The notes below the pieces were generated by a model. That model was not told the origin of the DNA. It saw only the letters and a program-made list of their open reading frames with translations, and did not search any database. Source: S34-282 sp034422075 (GTDB lineage Bacteria > Chloroflexota > Dehalococcoidia > Lucifugimonadales > Australimonadaceae). Taken from it: DNA of 33,418 nt. The position numbers and the translations under genes are program-made. Shown here piece after piece: positions 16,067 to 23,535 of this stretch (positions within the stretch are counted from its first letter, which is position 1; each line of letters starts with the position of its first letter). Location of the stretch: NCBI GenBank assembly GCA_034422075.1, contig DAOUJX010000033.1, forward strand, positions 1 through 33,418. The letters run 5' to 3'.

Positions 16067-16513
16067 ATGTTCTTGGCCTCAGACGGCTTCGAGCCTGGCC
16101 TTCGCTACCTGCTGAGCATGGTCGAGCCTTCCGGAGCATCTCTGGCCCTGGAGCGCTATCGCACGGCGTCCAATCACTACCTTTTCGCCATAACCGGAAG
16201 CGACGAGGAAGCTATCGCATGTATCGGGGTCGAGCTCACCGGACCGCGCGAGGGCCTCATCAGGCACATTGCAGTCGCGCTGGAGCACCGCCGCCGAGGC
16301 CACGGTCGAGCGCTCGTGGAGGGCGCAATCACGCGGCTAGACCTCAGGCGGCTCGAGGCCGATGCTGAATGGCCCGTCGCGGGCTTCTTCAGGGGGCTCG
16401 GTTTCCGCGTTTGGTCGCTTACCGTCGCAGACCCTGCGGAAGGCGAAAGGGAAGGGGAAGGCGCTGAGCAGGCGATGCCCGAGCTGTATCGATGCGTGTG
16501 GGCGCGCAGCTAG
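16067..16513 (+). CDS. GNAT-family N-acetyltransferase
   Basis: A 148-residue protein with the GNAT acetyl-CoA motif HRRRGHGRALVEGAI after strand IRHIAVALE, and a later segment FFRGLGFRVWSL typical of the final beta strands. The acceptor is unknown. It follows another GNAT-like gene by 7 bases and is probably translated with it. A Glu/Gly-rich insertion (EGEREGEGAEQ) precedes the last strand. The stop codon overlaps the stop of the convergent carboxylase gene within a shared CTAG, so there is no room for a separate terminator between these transcripts. Confidence 0.8.
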   Translation: MFLASDGFEPGLRYLLSMVEPSGASLALERYRTASNHYLFAITGSDEEAIACIGVELTGPREGLIRHIAVALEHRRRGHGRALVEGAITRLDLRRLEADAEWPVAGFFRGLGFRVWSLTVADPAEGEREGEGAEQAMPELYRCVWARS

Positions 16514-18072
16514 AGCGGGATATTCCCGTGCTTCTTGGGCGGGAGCGTGTCCCGCTTGTTTTGCAGCATCTCTAACGCGCGAATCAGCTTGGGGCGCGTC
16601 TCGGCCGGGTCAATGACGTCGTCGACATAGCCCCGCTCTGCTGCCTGGTAGGGCGTCGCGAACTGCTTGCGGTAGTCGTCTATCAGTTCGGAGCGCACCG
16701 CTTCGGGATTCTCAGACTCTGCGATCTGCCGCCGGTGTATCACACCGACCGCCGCATCGGGGCCCATCACAGCAATCTCCGCCGTCGGCCAGGCGAAATT
16801 CATGTCGGCGCGCAGGTGCTTCGAGCCCATGACGATGTACGCCCCGCCGTATGCCTTGCGGGTGACCACCGTCACCTTCGGCACCGTCGCCTCGGCGTAG
16901 GCATACAGCAGCTTCGCCCCTTGACGAATGATGCCGCGGTGCTCTTGGTCGGTCCCCGGCATGTAGCCAGGTACGTCCACGAAGGTGACGATCGGAATAT
17001 TGAACGCATCGCAGAAGCGTACGAAACGCGCCGCCTTGACCGAAGCATGTATGTCGATGACTCCCGCCAGATACGCCGGCTGCTGCGCCACAACACCCAC
17101 GCTCCGCCCATCCAGGTGGGCGAACCCGACGAGCATGTTCGGGGCAAACTCATCTTGCACGTGGAAGAACTCACCGTCGTCCACAATGCGCTCGATGACC
17201 TCCATCATGTCATAGGGATGCGAAGGGTCGTCTGGCACGATGTCCCTCAACGAATCATCCGTCCGTTCGGGGTCGTCCTCGTGCGCCCCCGCCGGCGGGT
17301 CGTCGAGGTTGTTCTGCGGTACGAAGGAGAGCAGGTGGCGAATGGCCTCCATGCACTCCTCTTCCGATTCCACCACGAAATGCGCGACACCGGACTTGGA
17401 GGCGTGGCTGTCTGCACCGCCTAGTTCCTCTAGCGTGACATCCTCACCTGTCACCGCCATCACCACGTCCGGCCCGGTGATGAACATTTGCGATATGCCG
17501 CGCACCATGAAGGTGAAGTCGGTGATGGCAGGCGAGTACACGGCACCGCCTGCCGACGGCCCAAGCACTGCTGATATCTGAGGGATTACGCCCGACGCAA
17601 TCGTGTTGCGCATAAATATCTCGCCGTAGCCTGCAAGGCTCGCGACACCTTCTTGGATGCGCGCGCCACCCGAGTCGCTAAGGCCTATTACCGGGGCGCC
17701 GTTGCGCATGGCCATGTCCATGACCTTGCACACCTTCTCTGCGACCGCCTCCGACAGTGAGCCGCCGAAGACCGTGAAGTCCTGCGCATAGACGTATGCA
17801 GGCCGCCCGTTGATCTTCCCGTAACCGGTGACGACTGCGTCGCCAGGCACTCGGGCTTGGGCAATGCCGAATTCGGTGCCGCGGTGCGTCACGAACGAGT
17901 CCAATTCCTCGAAGGTGCCGGGGTCGAACAGCAGCGTGATGCGTTCGCGCGCCGTCAGCTTGCCTCTGGAGTGCTGCTGCTCGATACGCGCCGTACCCCC
18001 AGCGCTCCGCACCTCTGCCTTGCGCCGGTTTAACTCGTCCAGCCGTTCGCTTGATTTCTTCTCTACAGCCAC
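16510..18072 (-). CDS. pccB: Acyl-CoA carboxylase beta (carboxyltransferase) subunit, PccB type
   Basis: Transfers a carboxyl group from carboxybiotin to propionyl-CoA or a related acyl-CoA. The 520-residue length is normal. Visible features are the N-terminal KLTARERI segment, the oxyanion glycines around SGGARIQEG, FITGPDVV, the second acyl-CoA site near RKAYGGAYIVMG and the family C-terminus LPPKKHGNIPL. Translation must start at the GTG at 18072, since two in-frame TAG codons lie just upstream. No biotin carboxylase or biotin carrier gene is in the window, so partners are encoded elsewhere. Methylmalonyl-CoA decarboxylase alpha is a close relative and cannot be excluded. The gene diverges from the Rieske ferredoxin gene. 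Confidence 0.93.
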   Translation of the reverse strand: MAVEKKSSERLDELNRRKAEVRSAGGTARIEQQHSRGKLTARERITLLFDPGTFEELDSFVTHRGTEFGIAQARVPGDAVVTGYGKINGRPAYVYAQDFTVFGGSLSEAVAEKVCKVMDMAMRNGAPVIGLSDSGGARIQEGVASLAGYGEIFMRNTIASGVIPQISAVLGPSAGGAVYSPAITDFTFMVRGISQMFITGPDVVMAVTGEDVTLEELGGADSHASKSGVAHFVVESEEECMEAIRHLLSFVPQNNLDDPPAGAHEDDPERTDDSLRDIVPDDPSHPYDMMEVIERIVDDGEFFHVQDEFAPNMLVGFAHLDGRSVGVVAQQPAYLAGVIDIHASVKAARFVRFCDAFNIPIVTFVDVPGYMPGTDQEHRGIIRQGAKLLYAYAEATVPKVTVVTRKAYGGAYIVMGSKHLRADMNFAWPTAEIAVMGPDAAVGVIHRRQIAESENPEAVRSELIDDYRKQFATPYQAAERGYVDDVIDPAETRPKLIRALEMLQNKRDTLPPKKHGNIPL

Positions 18073-18175
18073 GCCGTGATGCTACTACATGAACCTTCCC
18101 ACTTGCTCTCTGCTAAGGAGGCGGCTCTGCAGAAGTTCTGCTACCGTTGTCTCGTGCTCTACTCGAGGTGGCGCT

Positions 18176-18499
18176 ATGGGGAATGCAGAGCGTGTTTGTA
18201 GCACCTCCGACCTGCAACCAGGAAGCATGATGCTCTTCTCGGTGCAGGGCAGGGGAGTACTCCTTGTTAACCTTCGTGGCGAATACCACGCACTCGCCTC
18301 CGAATGCACACACGCAGGCGCCCCGATGAGTGAGGGCAGGTGTGAGAACAACGTCCTTATCTGTCCATGGCATGGCGGAGTTTTCGACACTAGGTCAGGC
18401 GCTCCGCGTGGCGGCCCGCCGACCCATCCTCTTGTCAAGTACGGCATCACTGTCCGAGGCAACCAAGTCATCATCGACGTTGGCGCAACATCGCCGTAG
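18176..18499 (+). CDS. Small Rieske-type [2Fe-2S] ferredoxin
   Basis: A 107-residue soluble Rieske protein. Ligands are Cys44 and His46 (CTHAG) and Cys63 and His66 (CPWHGGVFD), with the normal spacing. It has no transmembrane helix, so it belongs with the ferredoxins that feed ring-hydroxylating oxygenases or with NirD-like proteins rather than with cytochrome bc complexes. The ATG at 18176 is preferred over one at 18089, because the extra 29 residues are unlike the family and a GAGG lies before it. It stands alone, divergent from pccB and 150 bases before the sigma-like gene. It may serve the Rieske oxygenase whose genes lie at the right edge, though the two are 13 kb apart. Confidence 0.88.
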   Translation: MGNAERVCSTSDLQPGSMMLFSVQGRGVLLVNLRGEYHALASECTHAGAPMSEGRCENNVLICPWHGGVFDTRSGAPRGGPPTHPLVKYGITVRGNQVIIDVGATSP

Positions 18500-18532
18500 C
18501 CTGCCGAATGCTGCATCTTTCGCTACCTGCAG

Positions 18533-18563
18533 TTGCTAGGATTCGGCGCTAATCTGTTATGAT
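18533..18563 (+). promoter_or_regulatory. Candidate promoter for the sigma-like/ftsZ unit
   Basis: TTGCTA (18533-18538) and an extended -10 TGTTATGAT (hexamer TATGAT at 18558-18563) are 19 bases apart. The long spacer is partly compensated by the TG extension. The start of transcription would be near 18570, leaving a leader of about 80 bases. Confidence 0.45.
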
Positions 18564-18615
18564 TGCCTCTGTTCTCTGGCAGTCTGGCATTTTGAAGCAT
18601 GTCACCAAATACGAT

Positions 18616-18634
18616 CGGGCGGTGTACTCGCCCG
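18616..18634 (+). promoter_or_regulatory. Leader hairpin before the sigma-like gene
   Basis: CGGGCG (18616-18621) pairs with CGCCCG (18629-18634) around a 7-base loop, ending 5 bases before the GGAAGG ribosome site. Its place suggests control of translation or RNA stability of the two-gene unit. Confidence 0.35.
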
Positions 18635-18650
18635 TGAACGGAAGGCACGG

Positions 18651-19295
18651 ATGAGGACGGTACCCAGCTACAGTTCCGACGAAGAGCTCCTGCGACGCTT
18701 GCAGGACATACTCAAAGATCCAGGCAGCAGAGTGATCCCGGAGAGCTTGGGAGCAGAGGCCAAGGAATTGGCCGAGGAACTCGCGGTGCGCATATTCGAC
18801 GAACCCGAGAAGTGGGGTATCGATAGAATCCCCTCCAACTTCAGGAATGATGCGGTGCAAGACACCTTCATGCGGATGGCCACGGGCGTGTCGCCCCTGC
18901 GCGGGCGGCAAAGCGCGCCTAACTGGTTTGCCGAGGCCGTTGAGGAGCGTTTCCGCATCCTCTGGAGCCTCCGCCACAGCGTTGCTCCAGAGCCTTCAAA
19001 GCCGGCAAGCAGCGGGAAGCCCAACCGGTTCAGTGTTAGCCGCGAATTCTCAGAGGGTGATGGCGCTTGGAAGCGGTTCGAACGCGAATTCCCTACCGAT
19101 ACTCTAGTCCTTAGCCTGCGCTATATGCAGCGCCTGAGCTTGAGGGACGTGGCTGCGCGCTTAGGCGAACCGAGCGCAAAGATAGCCGAGACCAAAATCG
19201 CGTACGCCCGCAGGCGGTTCATTATGTTTTGTGAAACCAACGGTTATGACCGCAAGCAGGTAGCATCTCTGCTGAAGCGGTTCCAGGAAGAGTAG
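18651..19295 (+). CDS. Sigma-70-like (ECF-type) protein upstream of ftsZ
   Basis: A 214-residue protein with the layout of a small sigma factor. Residues about 61-108 resemble region 2, with RNDAVQDTFMRMATG and NWFAEAVEERFRILW. Residues about 150-190 resemble region 4, a helix-turn-helix with LRYMQRLSLRDVAARLGEPS and then the recognition helix before YARRRF. Region 2 is poorly conserved, so promoter melting is not assured; it could instead be a DNA-binding regulator derived from a sigma factor. GGAAGG precedes the ATG by five bases. The ftsZ gene starts three bases after its stop, so the two proteins are made together. No anti-sigma gene is present. Confidence in the gene is high, in the role moderate. 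Confidence 0.75.
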   Translation: MRTVPSYSSDEELLRRLQDILKDPGSRVIPESLGAEAKELAEELAVRIFDEPEKWGIDRIPSNFRNDAVQDTFMRMATGVSPLRGRQSAPNWFAEAVEERFRILWSLRHSVAPEPSKPASSGKPNRFSVSREFSEGDGAWKRFEREFPTDTLVLSLRYMQRLSLRDVAARLGEPSAKIAETKIAYARRRFIMFCETNGYDRKQVASLLKRFQEE

Positions 19296-19298
19296 GAC

Positions 19299-20789
19299 AT
19301 GACAAGCTCGAACAGCTCACGTTCGCTAGTTGGTATCTCCCGCACTGCCTGGGCGAGGTTTGCCAGCGAGGCTGTCGAACGCTGGATCAGCCTCGCCGGC
19401 GAGCCACCCGGTGAACTGCAAGAGATAGCCACCCACTTCCGTGCCGAACGCTACAGGCACGGCCTTTCCCTTTCCGACCTCGCCGAGGAGTTGGACTTTC
19501 CCGAAGAGCGACTAGGAGTGCTGGAGCAAGGGCTACTCAAACCGTCGGAAGTGCCGTCGCGTACCTGGGTGCGACTGATGCGAATTGTCGAAGGGCGCGA
19601 GGATGTCGCCGACCGACGCTCTGCACAGCCCGTCGATGGCGGCGAGCAAGCGATTCCGGTACCGCCCAGGGCTGAGGCGAAGGTTTCGGATGAGCGGCTT
19701 ACCTTTGACAAGCTGCGCGACCATGAAATCGGCGTTGCACGGGTCAAGGTCATCGGCGTCGGCGGGGGCGGCTCAAATGCAGTCAACCGCATGTACCATT
19801 CGCCGGTCATCGGCGTTACCTATATCGCCGCCAACACGGACGCGCAACACCTCGAGAAGCTTGACATACCCACCAGGATACGCATTGGCGACCGCCTCAC
19901 GAGGGGCCTTGGCGTCGGTGGCAACCCTGAGATCGGCCAAGAAGCCGCCGAAGAGTCACGCGAGGACATCTACAACGCGCTCGCACGGACGGACATGGTG
20001 TTCATCGCAGCTGGTATGGGTGGTGGCACCGGCACCGGCGCCGCTCCCGTCATCGCCGAGATCGCCAAGGAGATGGGCATCATCACCATCGCGGTTGTCA
20101 CCAAGCCCTTCATGTTCGAGGGCAGGACGCGCGTTCAACAGGCCGAGGAAGGACTCGAGCGAATCAAGGACGTCGTCGATACCCTCGTCGTCATTCCGAA
20201 CGACGGCCTTACGAGGCTGTCGGACCAGCACATGACTGCGGAGACGGCATTCCGCATCGCTGATGACGTGCTCCGGCAAGGGGTGGAGTCCATCGCTGAG
20301 CTTGTCACCGTTCCTGGCGAAATCAACCTCGACTTTGCCGATATCCGCACCGTGGTAAAGGATGCGGGGCCGGCCTGGATGGGCATTGGCCACGGCAAGG
20401 GCGAGAACCGCGCCGTCGACGCCGCACGCGCCGCTATTGCCAGTCCCTTGCTCGAAACATCCATCGAGGACGCCACGCGCGTCCTCCTCAACGTTGCCGG
20501 GGGCTCCGACCTCACCCTGCAGGAGGTGCAGGCCGCTGCCGACTTCGTTGCCCAGTCTGTGCACCCCGAAGCCAACATCATCTTCGGAATGGTCACGACC
20601 CCTGACCTCGACGAAGAGGCGCGGGTCACCGTCGTGGCGACCGGCTTGCCGGCCAGCGTCGAAGTTGTCACCTTGGAAGACATTGTCGAGGAGGCTGAAG
20701 CTGCTGCTGAGGAGGAAGAGGAGGACGGGGCTGAGCCCAAGGTTGAACTGCCCGGCTTCCTCAATCGCTTCCGCCGCCGCCGCGGCTAG
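19299..20789 (+). CDS. ftsZ: FtsZ with an N-terminal XRE-like helix-turn-helix domain
   Basis: A tubulin-like GTPase that forms the division ring, here with an unusual extra domain. Residues 1-44 are unassigned, and 45-100 read as an XRE/HTH_3-type helix-turn-helix (FRAERYRHGLSLSDLAEELD, then LGVLEQGLLKPSE). The FtsZ core starts near 147. GGGGSN, the tubulin signature GGGTGTG (241-247) and the catalytic T7 loop NLDFAD (343-348) are intact. A short acidic linker (about 460-483) leads to LPGFLNRFRRRRG, a C-terminal peptide of the kind that binds FtsA or SepF. FtsZ proteins usually start directly with the core. The ATG at 19299 lies three bases after the sigma-like gene, with AGGAAGAG upstream, so the extension is probably translated. 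No other division genes are nearby. Confidence 0.93.
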   Translation: MTSSNSSRSLVGISRTAWARFASEAVERWISLAGEPPGELQEIATHFRAERYRHGLSLSDLAEELDFPEERLGVLEQGLLKPSEVPSRTWVRLMRIVEGREDVADRRSAQPVDGGEQAIPVPPRAEAKVSDERLTFDKLRDHEIGVARVKVIGVGGGGSNAVNRMYHSPVIGVTYIAANTDAQHLEKLDIPTRIRIGDRLTRGLGVGGNPEIGQEAAEESREDIYNALARTDMVFIAAGMGGGTGTGAAPVIAEIAKEMGIITIAVVTKPFMFEGRTRVQQAEEGLERIKDVVDTLVVIPNDGLTRLSDQHMTAETAFRIADDVLRQGVESIAELVTVPGEINLDFADIRTVVKDAGPAWMGIGHGKGENRAVDAARAAIASPLLETSIEDATRVLLNVAGGSDLTLQEVQAAADFVAQSVHPEANIIFGMVTTPDLDEEARVTVVATGLPASVEVVTLEDIVEEAEAAAEEEEEDGAEPKVELPGFLNRFRRRRG

Positions 20790-20794
20790 AAGAC

Positions 20795-20832
20795 GGAGGT
20801 CTTGTTCCCTCTTCCGCAGGGGCGAGGCCTCC
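20795..20832 (+). terminator. Hairpin after ftsZ
   Basis: GGAGGTCTTG (20795-20804) pairs with CGAGGCCTCC (20823-20832) using two G-T pairs, and CCCT/AGGG extends the stem inside. It starts five bases after the ftsZ stop. No T-run follows, so it may stabilise the RNA end or work with Rho rather than be a classic terminator. Confidence 0.4.
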
Positions 20833-20875
20833 GAGTGAGTCCATTACGAGACGTGCTGCGGAGGCCCGCCACGCG

Positions 20876-22213
20876 ATGAGAGCGTACCTCACCATCGCGC
20901 TCATTCTCGCGGGCGCTGCCGCAGCCCTCGCCGTTGCTACGTCTGCCCAGGCACAGATCCGCATCGCCCTCGAGCCCGTCTTCCAGCAACTCCGGTTTGA
21001 CCGCCCCGTTGTCCTCACTCATGCCGGGGACGAGACCGACCGCATCTTCATCGCGGAGCAGGGCGGGACTATCCGCGTCTTTCCCAACACCAACGACGCA
21101 CGCTTCGCCAGCACTTTCCTTGACCTCTCCGCCCGTGTGGACACGGAGTTGCCGGACGCGGGGCTACTTGGCCTCGCGTTTGACCCGGGGTATGTAGTCA
21201 ACGGCCACCTTTACGTCTTCTACATTGCTGGTGCGCCGCCTCGCGCCGTAATCGCCCGCTACACCGTATCGGCGAATGACCCGGGCGCTGCCAGTCCCCA
21301 CTCCGAACTCGTGCTTCTTGAAGAGCCACTGCCGTCGGTCGGCAACTACGGCGGGACACTTGCCTTTGGTGCCGACGGCTACCTCTATGCCAGTATCGGT
21401 GACGGGGGCGCTAGCCGCAGCGCCCAAGACCCCAACACGCTCCTCGGCAGCGTTCTTCGGATAGATGTGCGCAATGCCGCGCGAGGCAGCCCGTACGCGA
21501 TTCCCAGCGACAACCCCCTAATCTCCAACATTAGCGCCCGAGCCGAGATCTGGGCGTACGGCTTCCGTAACCCGTGCACCTTCTTTTTTGACCCCGAATC
21601 CGGCGAGCTGTGGGTGGCCGACATCGGCCAGAGCCGGTTCGAAGAAGTGGGAGTCGTTGTTGCAGGCGCAAACTATGGCTGGCCCGTCATGGAGGGATCC
21701 AGCTGCTTCAACGCCGCCTCGTGCGATCGCCAAGGCCTGCGTACCTCCCTCCTCCAGTACAACCGGAATGGCGAGCGGTGCGGTGCGACTGGCGGTTATG
21801 TCTACTACGGCAGACTCGCCCGATCCCTTGACGGCCACTACCTCTACGCCGACGCATGCTCCGGCGAAGTTTGGGCCGCCCACCGAGTCGCCAACCGGAT
21901 GCTGGGCCCCATCGAAGTGCTTACATCGGAGGTTGGAATACGCTCATTCGGCACCGATGAACGCGGTGAACTCTACGCCATTGGCGTAAACGCCCATCTC
22001 TATCGATTCGTGGGTTCCGGCGACGCCCTGCTCCTGCCTGACCCTAGCATGCCAACACCGACGCCCGTTCCCCCAAGGCCAACGTCGACTCCGGCCGTTG
22101 AGCACCTCCGCTTGCCCTTCGAGGGTGCGCCGGAACTTGGCCTGCTCATCCTCGGTGTCGTTGGCTCAGGCGCGCTCATTCTCATCCTGTTGGAGCGCGT
22201 GCGGCGCCGCTAG
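20876..22213 (+). CDS. PQQ-dependent sugar dehydrogenase homolog, exported and C-terminally anchored
   Basis: A six-bladed beta-propeller protein of the soluble glucose/aldose dehydrogenase family (GSDH), 445 residues. An N-terminal signal peptide ends near AQAQ (about residue 24). The propeller has GLLGLAFDPGY, LAFGADGYLYASIGDGG, WAYGFRNP and ADIGQSRFEEV, all typical of the family. In the segment that normally reads NHNGG with the catalytic His, this protein has GNYGG, so the base may be missing. A Pro/Thr-rich linker (about 388-405) leads to a hydrophobic helix (LGLLILGVVGSGALILILL) with Arg behind it, which would hold the protein on the outer face of the membrane. The last 32 bases overlap the convergent MFS gene. 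Family firm, activity uncertain. Confidence 0.85.
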   Translation: MRAYLTIALILAGAAAALAVATSAQAQIRIALEPVFQQLRFDRPVVLTHAGDETDRIFIAEQGGTIRVFPNTNDARFASTFLDLSARVDTELPDAGLLGLAFDPGYVVNGHLYVFYIAGAPPRAVIARYTVSANDPGAASPHSELVLLEEPLPSVGNYGGTLAFGADGYLYASIGDGGASRSAQDPNTLLGSVLRIDVRNAARGSPYAIPSDNPLISNISARAEIWAYGFRNPCTFFFDPESGELWVADIGQSRFEEVGVVVAGANYGWPVMEGSSCFNAASCDRQGLRTSLLQYNRNGERCGATGGYVYYGRLARSLDGHYLYADACSGEVWAAHRVANRMLGPIEVLTSEVGIRSFGTDERGELYAIGVNAHLYRFVGSGDALLLPDPSMPTPTPVPPRPTSTPAVEHLRLPFEGAPELGLLILGVVGSGALILILLERVRRR

Positions 22214-23498
22214 CACTCTCGCGCCTCGTTGGGCGTGGTGATGCTATTCCCAACATCGCGCATGCTGCCGGTAGCGCAAGGAAAACTGCAATAGCCAGGT
22301 TGTACGACCCGGACGACTCGTACAGCAGGCTAAACGGGTGGGGACCAAGCGCCGCGAATGCCATCGTAGAGGTCATCGCGAGGCCTCGTATGCTGCCGAT
22401 GTGCCGCCGCCCAAAGTAGTTCGGCCAGATCACCGTAATGGTGTTCATGCCGATACCCATGCTTGCGCCCAGCACCACTCCGTACACCATCGCCAATGCC
22501 GTGTTGGTCACGAGAAAGGAGGAGAGCATCGCCGTAATCAGCAGCGCCTGCGCAGATGCAAGCACGAAGCGGTTTGGGTAGCGGTCGTTTAGTACTCCCG
22601 CCAGCAGGTTCGAGCCAAACGAACTGATCGCCATTACGCTCAGCACGCCTGCCGCGGCAACGCCACCGATGCCCTTCCCACCCATCAGCGATATGTTGTG
22701 GAAGGTCAGCGCCGTTCCGATCAGGGAGAAGGACGCTCCTGCAACCAGCAAGAACCAAAAGGCGCGGTACGACATTGCCTCACGCAGCGTGAAGCCGTCC
22801 GCCGCTGTCAGGGGCACCGGTTGGTGGAACGAAGGCTCGTCTGCCCTTACTCCGTCGGGGCGCTGCCCGACGCTTTCCGGTGAGCGACGCACGAGCAACA
22901 GCGCCGGAAGCAGCATCAGCCCCCATATCACAAATGCAAACCCGATCCATGCATCTCGCCAGCCAAACTGCGAAATGAGCGAGTGTCCGATGACGGGGAA
23001 TACGGTCGCGCTCACTGCGCCGCCCATCGTTGCTATCGATGTCGCGCGTCCACGGTTTCGCACGAACCACAGCGCAACGAGCGTTGTCGGCGCCATCGTC
23101 ATCGCACCCTGGCCGAGCGTCCGCATGGCCGCAACGCCTAGGTAGAGATCGCGGGTCGTATCGACGTAGCTCATCCAAATGGCCGCGAGCCCAAACAGCA
23201 CGACGACGCCCGCCAGCACGCGCCGCGCCCCGTAGCGGTCCAGCAGCCGGCCCACGAGGATGATGAGCACTGCGCCGGTAAGCGAGCCCGCAGCGTACAT
23301 CGCCGTAAAGTGGCTGCGCGCCCATCCCATCTCCTCGATCATGGGGTCGATGAAGACCGAAAAGGTGTATGTCTGCCCGGGCCCCGAGGCGAATACACCC
23401 AGGCTCGCCACTGCCAATATCACCCAGCGGTAGTTTGTTGAGGAGGTTGACAGGAATCGGAAAGGCCCAGCTCCGGCCGCACGACGCATGGCGACCAT
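22182..23498 (-). CDS. MFS transporter, monocarboxylate/oxalate-formate antiporter-like
   Basis: A 12-helix carrier of about 438 residues, probably importing organic acids. Helix 1 begins near WVILAVASLGVFASG. The first half has the MFS loop motif GRLLDRYGARRVLAG between helices 2 and 3 and a large central loop between helices 6 and 7 (RRSPESVGQRPDG). The second half has LNDRYPNRF as the matching loop. The pattern fits the OFA/monocarboxylate branch. The start is at ATG 23498 or 23489; the open frame runs on upstream but without transporter-like sequence. Neither has a ribosome site, while TATAAT touches the first ATG, see the promoter entry. Next to it on the same strand is a dienelactone hydrolase gene. 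Confidence 0.88.
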   Translation of the reverse strand: MVAMRRAAGAGPFRFLSTSSTNYRWVILAVASLGVFASGPGQTYTFSVFIDPMIEEMGWARSHFTAMYAAGSLTGAVLIILVGRLLDRYGARRVLAGVVVLFGLAAIWMSYVDTTRDLYLGVAAMRTLGQGAMTMAPTTLVALWFVRNRGRATSIATMGGAVSATVFPVIGHSLISQFGWRDAWIGFAFVIWGLMLLPALLLVRRSPESVGQRPDGVRADEPSFHQPVPLTAADGFTLREAMSYRAFWFLLVAGASFSLIGTALTFHNISLMGGKGIGGVAAAGVLSVMAISSFGSNLLAGVLNDRYPNRFVLASAQALLITAMLSSFLVTNTALAMVYGVVLGASMGIGMNTITVIWPNYFGRRHIGSIRGLAMTSTMAFAALGPHPFSLLYESSGSYNLAIAVFLALPAACAMLGIASPRPTRRESASGAARAPTG

Positions 23499-23502
23499 TA
23501 TA
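23497..23502 (-). promoter_or_regulatory. Perfect -10 box at the MFS start, possibly leaderless
   Basis: On the minus strand TATAAT (23502-23497) is followed after seven bases by the in-frame ATG at 23489. Transcription would therefore begin at or next to that ATG. The -35 region is poor. No ribosome site precedes either candidate ATG. Confidence 0.35.
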
Positions 23503-23535
23503 GAGCCGGGATGCCGCCATCCTGGTGTAGGTGGT

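Noticed and set aside
18089..18175. Upstream extension of the Rieske ferredoxin, including a perfect TAAGGAGG near 18113-18120
   Set aside because: The extra residues are Arg/Ser/Leu-rich and unlike the family; the TAAGGAGG has no suitable start codon in frame at the right distance.
22182..22213. Convergent overlap of the PQQ-type dehydrogenase and MFS genes as a sign of a frameshift
   Set aside because: Both C-termini look natural (an Arg-rich tail after a membrane helix, and a short polar tail), so a simple 32-base overlap is more likely.
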